Shown: piece by piece, positions 18,871 through 27,562 of the stretch
Position numbering within the stretch: position 1 is the first letter of the stretch
How the letters are laid out: each line of letters begins with the position of its first letter
Assembly: GCF_001663775.1 (NCBI RefSeq)
Contig: NZ_KV467168.1
Location: 2,268,870 to 2,332,869 of the forward strand
Direction: 5' to 3'
DNA length: 64,000 bases
Origin: Arthrobacter sp. B6
Lineage (GTDB): Bacteria > Actinomycetota > Actinomycetes > Actinomycetales > Micrococcaceae
The notes under the pieces: generated by a model
Seen by the model: the letters and a program-made list of their open reading frames with translations, nothing else
Told to the model about the DNA's origin: nothing
The model's database searches: none
Position numbers and translations under genes: made by a program

Positions 18871-20061
18871 ATGACCACAACCATCAACGCACCCCGGGAA
18901 AAGAACGAACAGGGTCTTTACCCCACCGCGCCCCGCCCGGACTCTGAAACCAAGCCGGTGGAAGACCGCCGCAAAACCAACCCGATCTTCAACGACCAGA
19001 AGCTCAAGCTGGGGCTGTTCGGAACGAACTGCTCACACGGTCTGATCATGTCCCACGCTGAAACCACCTACGAAGTCAGCTGGGAACACACCAAAAAGAT
19101 CGCCCAGAAAGCCGACCGCATCGGTTTCGAAGCGCTCGTTCCGATCGCACGCTGGCGCGGCTTCGGCGGCACCACAAACTTCAACGGCAACTGCTTCGAA
19201 ACCTACACCTGGGCTGCCGGACTCGCGGAAGCCACCGAGAACATCGGCATCTTTTCCACCAGCCACCTTCCGACCGTCCACCCCGTCATGGCCGCCAAGA
19301 TGGCAGCGACCATCGACAGGATCTCCGGCGGCCGCTTCGGCATCAACCTGGTAATGGGCTGGTTCGCGCCCGAAATGGAAATGTTCGGACGTCAACAGGG
19401 CGACCACGACGACAAGTACCTTGAGGGACAGGAATGGGTCGACTTCGTCCAAAAGGCCTGGAGCGAACCCGGCCTTTTCGATTTCAACGGCAAGAACTAC
19501 ACCGCCACCAACGTGGAGTCCTACCCCAAACCCCACCAGGCGCCGTACCCGGCTCTGATCAACGCCGGCAACTCGAAGGCCGGCATGGCTTTCTCGGCGA
19601 AGAACGTTGACGTGAACTTCGCGTCCCTGGACACTCTGGAGTCCATGACCAACTACAACCAGCAAATCCGGAGCCTGGCACGCGATGAGTACAACCGAAA
19701 CATCGATGTGATGACGTACGGTCTCGTCGTGGTCCGTGACACCGAAAAGGAAGCCAAAGCAGCCTTCCAGAACGTCATCGACAAGGGTGACTGGGATGCC
19801 GCCGACAACGTCACCAACCTGATGGGCATGCAGAGCCAGTCCTTCCAGGCTCAGATCGAGAAGTTCAAGGAACGCTTCATCGCCGGGTGGGCAGGCTACC
19901 CCTTCGTAGGTACCCCTGAACAGGTGACCGAACAGCTCGCAGCTGTCCAGAACACGGGAATGAACGGCATCATCATGGGAATGATCGACTACAACGAAGA
20001 GCTCGATTACTTCAACGACAACGTCATGCCGCTCCTGAAGCAAGCCGGGCTTCGACACTGA
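18871..20061 (+). CDS. LLM-class (bacterial luciferase-like) flavin-dependent monooxygenase
   Basis: 396 residues of the luciferase-like TIM-barrel superfamily, RutA-like branch: LKLGLFGTNCSHGLIM, EALVPIARWRGFGG, TYTWAAGLAEATENIGIFSTSHLPTVHPVMAAKM, ISGGRFGINLVMGWFAPEMEMFG and the late VGTPEQVTEQLAAV. The long N-terminal extension before residue 45 is odd. These enzymes use reduced FMN from a separate reductase to oxygenate or open nitrogen rings and similar substrates (RutA on uracil; PyrA on pyridine in an Arthrobacter, from memory). Reductase candidates lie at 13830-14842. A hairpin terminator follows. Actual substrate unknown. Confidence 0.9.
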   Translation: MTTTINAPREKNEQGLYPTAPRPDSETKPVEDRRKTNPIFNDQKLKLGLFGTNCSHGLIMSHAETTYEVSWEHTKKIAQKADRIGFEALVPIARWRGFGGTTNFNGNCFETYTWAAGLAEATENIGIFSTSHLPTVHPVMAAKMAATIDRISGGRFGINLVMGWFAPEMEMFGRQQGDHDDKYLEGQEWVDFVQKAWSEPGLFDFNGKNYTATNVESYPKPHQAPYPALINAGNSKAGMAFSAKNVDVNFASLDTLESMTNYNQQIRSLARDEYNRNIDVMTYGLVVVRDTEKEAKAAFQNVIDKGDWDAADNVTNLMGMQSQSFQAQIEKFKERFIAGWAGYPFVGTPEQVTEQLAAVQNTGMNGIIMGMIDYNEELDYFNDNVMPLLKQAGLRH

Positions 20062-20070
20062 CGTAGGACG

Positions 20071-20114
20071 GGGGGCCGGCCCGCACACAAGGGGGAACCG
20101 CCGGGCCGGCTCCC
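20071..20114 (+). terminator. GC-rich hairpin terminator after the monooxygenase gene
   Basis: GGGGGCCGGCCCG (20071-20083) pairs with CGGGCCGGCTCCC (20102-20114), a 13-bp stem with one G-U pair. It lies 10 bp after the stop. No T-run. Confidence 0.7.
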
Positions 20115-20145
20115 AGCACTGACATTCACATCTGATATTCAGGTC

Positions 20146-21183
20146 ACAGGCTAATGGAGCCCATGATGAACCAAAGCCCCAACCCTCTGGTAGCCCCCAA
20201 ACCCCTGGACGCCCATCCGGTGGTGCACACCAGCGACATCGACGCCGCCAGGGACGCTGTCACCGGGACTTACCTTCCCAATGATATGACCACGTCCGGT
20301 GACGGCCAGCTGAACATGATGTTGAACGCCTGGGGCGGCCGGGACCTGACGCTCGGCTACTTGACGTATCAGGCCGAAACGAAGTTGCGGATGCCGCCGC
20401 CGGAAGAGTTCTACCATGTGAACCTGACGACCGCCGGAGGCACCGAGGGATTCCGTGCGGACGGTAAACGTGCCTTTACTGCTGGTGGTCAGAGCGGATT
20501 GGTGTTGCTGCCGCACATTGGCACCGAGGTGAAGTGGGGCCCTGACGCGGAGCAGATAATCCTCCGGTTTTCGAGGGAAATGTTGGAAAATTTTGCTGCT
20601 GATCTGATGGGTCAATCCGTGGATCACCCGATCGGGTTCGATTTCGGTTTCGATCTGTCGACAGGGCGGGGCGCCAGTCTTTATGCTTCGGCGCAGTTCA
20701 TGGCCGTGGAATTGAACCGGCCCGGGGGCATCACGGAGAACCCGCTCGCCCTTGAGCAGCTTGAGTCGTTTGTCATGAGCAACCTTCTCCTGGCTGTCCC
20801 GAACAACTACAGCGAGGTTCTCCTCACCCCGCCTCCCACCGTTAATCTGGGGCGGCTCAAACCAGTGGTTGACTTCATTGAAGCGAACGCCGACGAACCG
20901 ATTACTCCGGCCGAGTTGGCCCGGGTAGGGATGATGAGTATCCGCACGCTGCATGCTTCCTTTCAACAGTCCCTTGGAACCTCCCCCATGGAACATCTGC
21001 GCCGGGTCCGGATGGAGCGGGTACGTGCGGAACTGATCTCCAACAAGAACCCGGACCTGAAAATCACGGATGTGGCAAACCGCTGGGGGTTCTACCATCC
21101 GAGCAGGTTCGCTGCGCGCTACAGGCAAATGTTCGGCGAACTACCCAGCGAAACCCTGCAACGCCACGCCTGAAACCGCCCTT
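20146..21183. repeat. 1,038-bp duplicated block, copy 2 (with 7880-8917)
   Basis: Exact-looking second copy of the AraC-gene block. The boundaries are sharp: the base before 20146 is C here and T in copy 1, and after 21183 the sequences part at once. It is inserted cleanly between the monooxygenase terminator and the second leuCD-type pair. No target-site duplication or terminal inverted repeats are visible, so homologous or illegitimate duplication followed by gene conversion is more likely than transposition. Confidence 0.93.
20154..21173 (+). CDS. AraC/XylS-family transcriptional activator (copy 2)
   Basis: Residue-for-residue the same as the protein at 7888-8907 (339 residues, AraC-binding-like sensor then C-terminal double helix-turn-helix). 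Here it stands upstream of its leuCD-type pair, whereas copy 1 stands downstream of its pair. Because the duplicated block starts only eight bases before the first ATG, the two copies have different promoters and can be expressed differently while reading the same DNA sites. Confidence 0.92.
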   Translation: MEPMMNQSPNPLVAPKPLDAHPVVHTSDIDAARDAVTGTYLPNDMTTSGDGQLNMMLNAWGGRDLTLGYLTYQAETKLRMPPPEEFYHVNLTTAGGTEGFRADGKRAFTAGGQSGLVLLPHIGTEVKWGPDAEQIILRFSREMLENFAADLMGQSVDHPIGFDFGFDLSTGRGASLYASAQFMAVELNRPGGITENPLALEQLESFVMSNLLLAVPNNYSEVLLTPPPTVNLGRLKPVVDFIEANADEPITPAELARVGMMSIRTLHASFQQSLGTSPMEHLRRVRMERVRAELISNKNPDLKITDVANRWGFYHPSRFAARYRQMFGELPSETLQRHA

Positions 21184-21224
21184 CTAACGACTTTCGACCG
21201 GAACTAGTGAATCGAGACCCATTC

Positions 21225-22643
21225 ATGGGCTACACCCTTGCCGAAAAAGTGTGGAATTCCCACATCGTCCGCCACGAGGACGGCAAACCTGATCTTCTGT
21301 ACATCGATCTCCACCTCGTTAACGAGGTGACAAGCCCCCAGGCTTTTGAGGGCCTGCGGCTGGCCGGCCGATCCGTTCGCCGGCCAGACCTGACGTTGGC
21401 CATGGAAGACCACAACGTCCCCACCATCGGGATTGATAAGCCGATCGTGGACCTCACGTCACGGCTCCAGATCCAGACGCTGCGCGAAAACTGCGCCGCT
21501 TTCGGCATCAACCTCTTCAACATGGGCAGCAAGGACCAAGGGATCGTCCATGTCGTCGGCCCCCAGCTTGGGCTTACCCATCCCGGGATGACAATCGTCT
21601 GCGGTGACTCGCATACTTCCACTCACGGGGCGTTTGGCGCCTTGGCCTTTGGAATCGGCACCAGCGAAGCGGAGCATGTCCTGGCCACTCAGACACTTCC
21701 GCTGCAACCGTTCAAAACCATGGCTGTGAACATCGAAGGCAAGCTGGCTGCGGGGGTGACATCCAAGGACGTCATCTTGGCTCTGATCGCGCAAATAGGC
21801 ACAGGCGGGGGCCAAGGCTACGTCCTCGAATACCGCGGAGAGGCCATCCAGGAGATGTCTATGGAGGCCCGGATGACGGTATGCAATATGTCCGTAGAAG
21901 CGGGTGCACGCGCCGGGCTGATAGCGCCCGATAACAAGACCATTGAATACCTCAGGGGTAAACCGCACGCACCCGACGAGGCAGAATGGGCGTCAGCGAC
22001 CCAGTACTGGCTCTCGCTTGCAAGTGACCTGGACGCAGTGTATGACGCCGAGGTGACACTGGACGCCGCCCAAATCCTGCCGTTCGTAACTTGGGGAACA
22101 AACCCCGGACAGGCCGTGCCCATCTCGGGCCATGTCCCCGACCCAGACGAATTTTCCGAAGAACGCGACCGGTCCGCGGCCAAAAAGTCGCTGGCCTACA
22201 TGGGGCTGGCAGCGGGAACAGCCATGAGGGATATCCCTGTCGACATGGTCTTCCTTGGCTCCTGCACTAACGGACGCATCGAGGACCTGAGGGCCGCAGC
22301 GACTGTCCTTGAAGGTCAACGGATCAAAGATGGCCTGCAGATGCTGGTCGTCCCCGGGTCAATGCAAGTAAAGGCCCAGGCGGAAAAAGAAGGCCTCGAC
22401 CGGATCTTCCTCGATGCCGGCGCAGAATGGCGGTTCGCCGGCTGCTCGATGTGCCTGGGAATGAACCCTGACCAGGTTCCCGCCGGCAAACGCTGTGTCT
22501 CAACGTCAAACCGGAACTTTGAAGGACGCCAGGGGCGAGGCAGCATGACCCACTTGGTCTCGCCTCCCGTAGCCGCCGCGACCGCCATCAGGGGAACCAT
22601 CTCAACGCCAGCTGATGTCGTGAAAACTGGAACAGGACACTAA
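21225..22643 (+). CDS. LeuC-type aconitase-family hydro-lyase, large subunit (copy 2)
   Basis: 472 residues from the ATG at 21225 (a GTG at 21207 is an alternative). Same motifs as copy 1: [39 protein letters not shown] and [14 protein letters not shown] with the three [4Fe-4S] cysteines. Differences from copy 1 cluster in the stretch corresponding to residues about 230-330, a surface-type region. It lies 51 bp after the AraC gene and 1 bp before the small subunit. Likely role as for copy 1: hydration or isomerisation of a C4-C6 dicarboxylate. Confidence 0.9.
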   Translation: MGYTLAEKVWNSHIVRHEDGKPDLLYIDLHLVNEVTSPQAFEGLRLAGRSVRRPDLTLAMEDHNVPTIGIDKPIVDLTSRLQIQTLRENCAAFGINLFNMGSKDQGIVHVVGPQLGLTHPGMTIVCGDSHTSTHGAFGALAFGIGTSEAEHVLATQTLPLQPFKTMAVNIEGKLAAGVTSKDVILALIAQIGTGGGQGYVLEYRGEAIQEMSMEARMTVCNMSVEAGARAGLIAPDNKTIEYLRGKPHAPDEAEWASATQYWLSLASDLDAVYDAEVTLDAAQILPFVTWGTNPGQAVPISGHVPDPDEFSEERDRSAAKKSLAYMGLAAGTAMRDIPVDMVFLGSCTNGRIEDLRAAATVLEGQRIKDGLQMLVVPGSMQVKAQAEKEGLDRIFLDAGAEWRFAGCSMCLGMNPDQVPAGKRCVSTSNRNFEGRQGRGSMTHLVSPPVAAATAIRGTISTPADVVKTGTGH

Positions 22644-22644
22644 C

Positions 22645-23238
22645 ATGCAGAAATTCACTGTTCATACCGGTGTGGCCATGCCGCTGAAACACACCAACGT
22701 CGACACTGACCAAATCATCCCGTCCAAATTCCTGAAGCGGATCGGCCGAACAGGGTTCCAGGACGCACTGTTCGCTGACCTGCGCGGAGATGACCAGTTT
22801 CCACTCGACAGGCCAGAATTCACGGGTGCATCAGTACTGGTCGCAGGAGCAGATTTCGGCACCGGTTCTTCGCGGGAACACGCCGTGTGGGCACTCATGG
22901 ACCACGGTTTCAAAGTTGTCATCTCACCAAAGTTCGCCGACATCTTCCGCGGCAACTGCGGCAAAGCCGGCCTGGTAGCCGCCAAAGTAAGCCAGGACGA
23001 GGTAGAGGAAATCTGGAACGCCATCGACGCTGAACCAGGACTCCAGATAACCGTCAACCTCGCCGAACAGACCATCACCTGTCCCGGACGAGAGTACACC
23101 TTTGACATCGACAACTACGTGAAATGGCGGCTTCTGGAAGGACTCGACGACATCGACCTGACAGAACTGGCAGGCGCCGACATTGAGGCATTCGAAGCCC
23201 AACGGCCCCATTTCCTCCCCACGACGGTCTCACGTTGA
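22645..23238 (+). CDS. LeuD-type hydro-lyase, small subunit (copy 2)
   Basis: 197 residues beginning MQKFTVHTGVAMPLKHTNVD, with TDQIIPSKFLKRIGRTGFQDALF, GADFGTGSSREHAVWALMDHGFKVVIS and FADIFRGNCGKAGL. It starts 1 bp after the large-subunit stop. The substrate loop differs from copy 1 (KFLKRIGR against KYLKRVTR), so the two heterodimers may differ in specificity or in regulation only. It ends the LeuCD-type block. Confidence 0.9.
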   Translation: MQKFTVHTGVAMPLKHTNVDTDQIIPSKFLKRIGRTGFQDALFADLRGDDQFPLDRPEFTGASVLVAGADFGTGSSREHAVWALMDHGFKVVISPKFADIFRGNCGKAGLVAAKVSQDEVEEIWNAIDAEPGLQITVNLAEQTITCPGREYTFDIDNYVKWRLLEGLDDIDLTELAGADIEAFEAQRPHFLPTTVSR

Positions 23239-23629
23239 CCACAGGGTCAGGAACGTCGGAGGAGCTACAGCGATCCATAGCGGAGTCGACGGGGATGCCA
23301 GGTGCTAATCTCGTCTATCGGGTGCTGGGGCAGACGCCGAACCGGCTGGAACTATGTTGGAAACGCGTCGCACCTGGCTGAATCTGGTTGGCGCTGAAAC
23401 TCTTCGGAAGCACGTGCTGGGGGCTTCACTCTCCAATGGCCGAGTGAGTCCTAAGATCACAGTCCCGCACGATGAACGGGACACTCTTCGTAGTGTTTTG
23501 GATGCGCACGAACGGGGGTAACTCCTGCAACGTTGTGCTCGTCGGGCTGCTTCGTAGCGGATGCCTGGGCCGCGCTGACAAGGGTCTTATCCCCGACTCG
23601 GAGGCCAACCGGAGCCACCAGCCAAGCCA
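23239..23629. other. Region without a supported gene
   Basis: About 390 bp after the second leuD. Reading frames here are short, antisense or compositionally odd, and none has a recognisable domain. No hairpin terminator was seen after the leuD stop. Confidence 0.5.
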
Positions 23630-23842
23630 TTGCCACCGATGCCAGATCTACAGTCGATGAGCCCGGCGGCACGTGCTTTGGTTCTACGGGCTTCAATGAT
23701 CGTTGACCCCACTGGCACCATGGTGCCCAGCCTCTTCCGCCACCTCCCCGGGGAACTTCCACTACTGCCCACGTTCCATAACGTCATCCGGGACGTGGAC
23801 GCTGCTGCAGAAATTGAACGCCGGGAGCAGAGCAGGTTGTGA
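23630..23842 (+). CDS. Hypothetical small protein, first of an overlapping pair
   Basis: A 70-residue frame, or about 61 residues from the ATG at 23657 (MSPAARALVLRASM), with third-position bias compatible with coding. Its stop overlaps the start of the next small frame at 23842 (TGATG), the arrangement of co-translated pairs. An alternative is that both are pieces of one gene broken by a frameshift. No family recognised. Confidence 0.3.
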   Translation: MPPMPDLQSMSPAARALVLRASMIVDPTGTMVPSLFRHLPGELPLLPTFHNVIRDVDAAAEIERREQSRL

Positions 23843-23994
23843 TGGCGCGGGCACGCGATGCGGCCCTCAAATGGCCGCTGGAAATTGAAGCGGTGGCGGA
23901 TGAGTCATCCCAACAAATCCTTGCCGCGCTCGAGCCCACCATCGCCCGCATGCTGGTCGTTAGCAATGTGCTACGCGAAGCGGTTGAAGGTTAG
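23842..23994 (+). CDS. Hypothetical small protein, second of an overlapping pair
   Basis: A 50-residue frame starting MARARDAALKWPLEIEAVAD and ending VVSNVLREAVEG, predicted largely helical. It starts on the last base of the preceding frame's stop. The translation looks protein-like, but nothing identifies it. Confidence 0.3.
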   Translation: MARARDAALKWPLEIEAVADESSQQILAALEPTIARMLVVSNVLREAVEG

Positions 23995-24113
23995 TCACGT
24001 CCCAGCCTCAGAACCAATTACGCTGTAGCTCATCCCCTGTCTGATACTCACCGCTTAGCAGGACGGTAAGTGCAGAGCGACGGCTCGACGATTCAACGTA
24101 GAAAGGTGCCCCC

Positions 24114-24476
24114 ATGAGTTCAGCTGCGAGAAAGCCCGGCAACTCTGACCCCGCGTGGTCCCAAGAGCTGACTATGGCGGCCTCCGTCTATGGCACTACC
24201 GCCCAACTACAGATCATTCGATATTTGCGCGTAAGCGGCCCAGCCACGCGATTGGACATAGCGGATAACACCGGCCTGAATCGTGGGCTGGCAACACAGT
24301 GTCTGAACAAGCTCAAGAGCGCGGGGGTCGTTACTACGGTTGGGGTGCCGGGGTTTTCCGGACCAGAAGACCCTGCGTCACGGAGATACCATCTGGAAAC
24401 GCCGCGCGCTGAGGCCCTGTTTGACGCACTCGCCAGCTACCTCCACGCACCGGCAGGTTTCCCAACCGGTTTCTAA
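24114..24476 (+). CDS. Winged-helix DNA-binding protein (ArsR/MarR-like)
   Basis: A 120-residue protein with a compact winged helix: AQLQIIRYLRVSGPATRLDIADNTGLNRGLATQCLNKLKSAGVVTTVG, then RRYHLETPRAEALFDALASYL as the wing and following helix. ATG at 24114 follows AGAAAGGTGCCCCC. No metal-binding cysteines of the ArsR type are present. It stands alone, with a broken TetR gene converging on it from the right. Target unknown. Confidence 0.72.
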   Translation: MSSAARKPGNSDPAWSQELTMAASVYGTTAQLQIIRYLRVSGPATRLDIADNTGLNRGLATQCLNKLKSAGVVTTVGVPGFSGPEDPASRRYHLETPRAEALFDALASYLHAPAGFPTGF

Positions 24477-24608
24477 TCAACGGGGCATCCGGAGTATGGT
24501 GCATAACGGCATCCATTGCGCAAGCTCCAAGGTTGATTCGATCTGCTGGCGGATAGGAAACTTACCGATTATGGCCGCGGATCGGCACCCGGGTCCGGGT
24601 AGCCTTCG

Positions 24609-25255
24609 CTAGTCCGCCTGAGGGAAAACGACGAGGCGGCGGAGATGCGCCTCGATTCCGCCGGGCAAGTCGATGGTGTCGCCGTGCAGAAGCCATAACA
24701 ACTGCGGTCCGTACTGGGCCGCGACGGTAGCCTGGGCCGCCTGGACCGGGGTGGTCCCGGGGCGCAGTGTTCCGCGCTCGGCGCAACCGGAGAAAGCCCG
24801 GGTGAGCCCGTCGAGGTAACACTCGTACCGCTGGACAAAGTACTCGTGCGCGGGTGTTGCGGAGATGTGGCTTCCGCCGAGAGGGTGACGTGCAGTCGCA
24901 CGAGGCCAGGCGCGGAAACGTTGTAGCGGGCGAGTTCAACCAGCCCGAGCAGGATCACGTAAGGGTCCTCTACGTGCATCGGAGTGTAAACGGCTTCGGC
25001 GCGCATGTCACGGAGCTCCAGGACTGCAGCGAGCAGAGCGCTTTTGCACCCGAAATGATGCAGCAGCCCGGCATCACTCATGCCTGCTTCCCGGGCGACA
25101 ACCTTCAACGAGCCCCCGCGATAGCCGTCGCGGGCAAACACGTTGAGCGCAGCATCAAGGATCGCCAACCGTTTTTCGTCTGTTCCTGCGTAGGAACCAC
25201 GACGCCGGCGATCTGCCGATCCGGCGGTTTCTGACTGGGTCAAGTTCGCGCTCAT
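24609..25255 (-). pseudogene. TetR-family regulator, frameshifted
   Basis: From the ATG at 25255 the frame gives a good TetR N-terminus (LAILDAALNVFARDGYRGGSLKVVAREAGMSDAGLLHHFGCKSALLAAV) and continues to VRLHVTLSAEATSPQHP. It then turns into Ser/Pro/Arg-rich nonsense. Reading one base differently near 24858 restores a TetR C-terminus (AHEYFVQRYECYLDGLTRAFSG, then VAAQYGPQLLWLLHGDTIDL) ending at a stop at 24609-24611. One base has therefore been lost from a gene of about 215 codons, or there is a sequencing error. If real, a truncated DNA-binding domain may still be made. Confidence 0.85.
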
Positions 25256-25862
25256 CCCGATGAGCCTAGCTCACAGCTCCGGACCCTTCTTGAGGAAGTC
25301 TGTATCCGACCGGCGAAGGGCGGCTAAGGCCGCATGCCCTACCAGCACTCGCGTTTCTGACGCCAGGCTGCTCCTGGAAGCTGTCCTCGGTCCCCACAAG
25401 GAGGACGCTGTTTGACGCCAGACCTCGCAATCGTTGCTGCGATAAAAGTTTTGCTGTAAGTGGATACTGCCCTGCGCTGTGCGGCTGTGCATCAGAAAAC
25501 CCCAAGAATAAAGTTGCCTCACCGGCAGCGAAGTGAGCACCATCACAGTTTGCAGGTGTCCGGCATCAACGGCTTCGACTCCAACGACGAGGGGGCGCCG
25601 TCATCAGCCAGTCAGGAGCCAGATCTCTACAGATAAGTCTGGATCCTTTGGGACTACCCGGAGAAGCGCCGCAGAAAATGCCGGGCGCTAAACGCCGATG
25701 GGGTCGTGAAGAAGAACCCGGGAGTGCGGAAAAAACGAAAGCTTCATGGGTACGCGCCGGTGGGCCCCTGCCAAGCAGGGGACGGGTCAGCGCCCGCCGC
25801 CGCGGTCCCCGCCAGGCCAGGTGACGCAACTTAAACCTGGCAGACACGCAGCACACATTCGG
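25256..25862. other. Region without a supported gene
   Basis: About 600 bp between the TetR gene and the Amt-like gene. The frames present are low-complexity and lack ribosome sites. Its right end merges into the promoter-like element at 25863. Confidence 0.5.
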
Positions 25863-25912
25863 CCGCGAAATATTAGCCGCCACTAAACATTCATGTGCAG
25901 GCGCTTTGCTCC
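25863..25912 (+). promoter_or_regulatory. 50-bp promoter-like element A, shared with 27481-27530
   Basis: Thirty-nine of 50 positions match the element before the ureohydrolase gene without gaps. The best-conserved blocks are CCGCGAAA, CCACTAAACATTCA and CTTT-CTCC. It ends 35 bp before the GTG start of the Amt-like gene, the position of a promoter plus operator. Confidence 0.72.
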
Positions 25913-25947
25913 GGCAAACGCCAGCCTGGGCTGGATTGGAGAAATCA

Positions 25948-27336
25948 GTGCCCTTAGACGTCAGTCAAGTTAGTATCGATAATTTGTTTGGAAGCCTGGT
26001 CTACAGCATTGGGGCGCTGTCAGTCATCCTTATCGTCCTCGCCCTCGGCTTTATCGATTCCGGAAACGTCCGTAAACGGAACGTGCTGGATACGTGGGTC
26101 GTAAAGGTCATCGGGGCGATGATCGCCGGCCTCGGCACCATTTTGGTCGGATACTCCTTTTGGCAATGGTCCTTTTACCAAGCCTTCGGAGTACCCAACG
26201 CGCTAGGGCAGGCAATCAGTGACTGGTGGATCGGAGGCCAGTTCCAGTCAACCCCGTCCATCAACATCGGTTCGGAGGTACTGCCGGGCGCCGACGCTCA
26301 GCAGGTTTTCGTCGTCTTCTTTGCCACCTTTTCGATGGCCACCCTTGCACTGATCCATGGCGGAGTGCTGGAGCGGGTACGTCCGCGGGTCCTCTATGTC
26401 ATGGCTGCAGTCATCGGACTCGCCCTCTCCCCGCTCGCCTCCTACCTCACCTGGGGGCCAGTGGGACCCCTGACGCAGCTTGGAATTCACGACTTCGAAG
26501 GCATCTACCCCCTGTACATCTTCTCGGCAGTATGGGTCCTCGTCATGTCATGGCGGCTCGGCCCCAGGCTGGGTGCGTTCGCACCCCACAGCACCAAAAT
26601 CCGCCCCAAGAAGCACAATTCAAGCCTCATTGGTATCGGCGTACTGCTGATCATGTTTGCGCTTCCCTTCGTAGCGCTCAGTGCCACGTGGATTATCCCG
26701 GGAACGGGTGTCTACGGAATCTCCTTCGCCGAAACGGGCTGGGGAATCATCATCATGAACGTTGTCACCGCTTTCGTTGGCGGAGGTCTTTCCGGCGCCC
26801 TACTTGCACATTGGAAAAAGGAAGCAGGATTTGGATTCGTGGGGCCCATTGCCGGCGTCGTCATGAGCGGAACCCTGCTCGACATCGGTACACCGCTCGA
26901 AGTCCTGATCCTCTCGGTGTTCGGCCCATTCGTCGCTTACCTCGTATCACTGGCCCTCGTCCGCCTGGGAATCGATGACCAAAAAGTCATTCCCTTGGGA
27001 CTCGGACCCGGCGTCGTCGGTGCCATCGCTACCGGCTTCATCGCATGGGGGACCAAAACCGGGGGCTACCCAGGACTTGAGGGCGCCTATGCACTTCACA
27101 GTGCCGAAGTGACACCGCTTGGTCAGGCTGCGGGAGTGGGAGCGGTAGCCCTTCTCGCTGCTATCCCCTGCCTTATTATTTGCCTGATTTTTGAACGCTT
27201 CGGAGGGCTCCGAGTACCCGAGCAGGTTGAAATCGCAGGTCTTGACGCGGCCCATTGGAAAACCGAAAACTTCGCGGATGAACTGCTGGAAACGGAAAAG
27301 TCAGCATCAGCTGACAGCCCCTCCGGCCGGCCCTGA
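25948..27336 (+). CDS. Divergent Amt/MEP/Rh-family channel lacking the twin histidines
   Basis: 462 residues from the GTG at 25948 (GGAGAAATCA before it); an earlier TTG at 25906 would run into the conserved promoter element, so I reject it. About eleven membrane segments. Amt-like segments include IDSGNVRKRNVLDTWVVK, FFATFSMATLALIHGGVLERVRPRVLYV, FVGGGLSGALLAHWKKEAGFGFVGPIAGVV and VVGAIATGFIAWG. In ammonium channels two pore histidines lie in AHWVW-like and FGVHG-like motifs. Here the same places read ASYLTW (near 164-169) and GLGPG (near 351-355), so both are missing. The next gene is a ureohydrolase sharing its promoter element, so the cargo may be an amine, guanidine or urea compound rather than ammonium. 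Confidence 0.75.
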   Translation: MPLDVSQVSIDNLFGSLVYSIGALSVILIVLALGFIDSGNVRKRNVLDTWVVKVIGAMIAGLGTILVGYSFWQWSFYQAFGVPNALGQAISDWWIGGQFQSTPSINIGSEVLPGADAQQVFVVFFATFSMATLALIHGGVLERVRPRVLYVMAAVIGLALSPLASYLTWGPVGPLTQLGIHDFEGIYPLYIFSAVWVLVMSWRLGPRLGAFAPHSTKIRPKKHNSSLIGIGVLLIMFALPFVALSATWIIPGTGVYGISFAETGWGIIIMNVVTAFVGGGLSGALLAHWKKEAGFGFVGPIAGVVMSGTLLDIGTPLEVLILSVFGPFVAYLVSLALVRLGIDDQKVIPLGLGPGVVGAIATGFIAWGTKTGGYPGLEGAYALHSAEVTPLGQAAGVGAVALLAAIPCLIICLIFERFGGLRVPEQVEIAGLDAAHWKTENFADELLETEKSASADSPSGRP

Positions 27337-27480
27337 CCACCACGGCTGCCCGAGCGCCTGGAAACTGTTCGGCTGGACTACCCGCCGGACAGCTTCCTGC
27401 ATCCGTAGAGACGCCACAGGGCCCGGCCCCGGCCGCGTGTAATGCATCGGAGACCGGGCAGAAACGCTTCAAACATCTTC

Positions 27481-27530
27481 CCGCGAAAGACTAGCGACCA
27501 CTAAACATTCACCAGCCGCAGCTTTACTCC
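27481..27530 (+). promoter_or_regulatory. 50-bp promoter-like element B, shared with 25863-25912
   Basis: The same 50-base pattern as element A, ending 32 bp before the ATG of the ureohydrolase gene. Equal length and nearly equal distance to the start codons argue for a shared promoter and regulator. Confidence 0.72.
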
Positions 27531-27562
27531 TAGAGTGCCGGCTCAGGCTGAAAGGACTTCCC

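Noticed and set aside
19033..20088. 351-codon frame opposite the luciferase-like monooxygenase
   Set aside because: Val/Gly/His-rich antisense shadow with no ribosome site or motif; the plus-strand gene is unambiguous.
23630..23994. Toxin-antitoxin pair
   Set aside because: The overlap is suggestive but neither small frame resembles a known toxin or antitoxin, so they are listed only as low-confidence hypotheticals.
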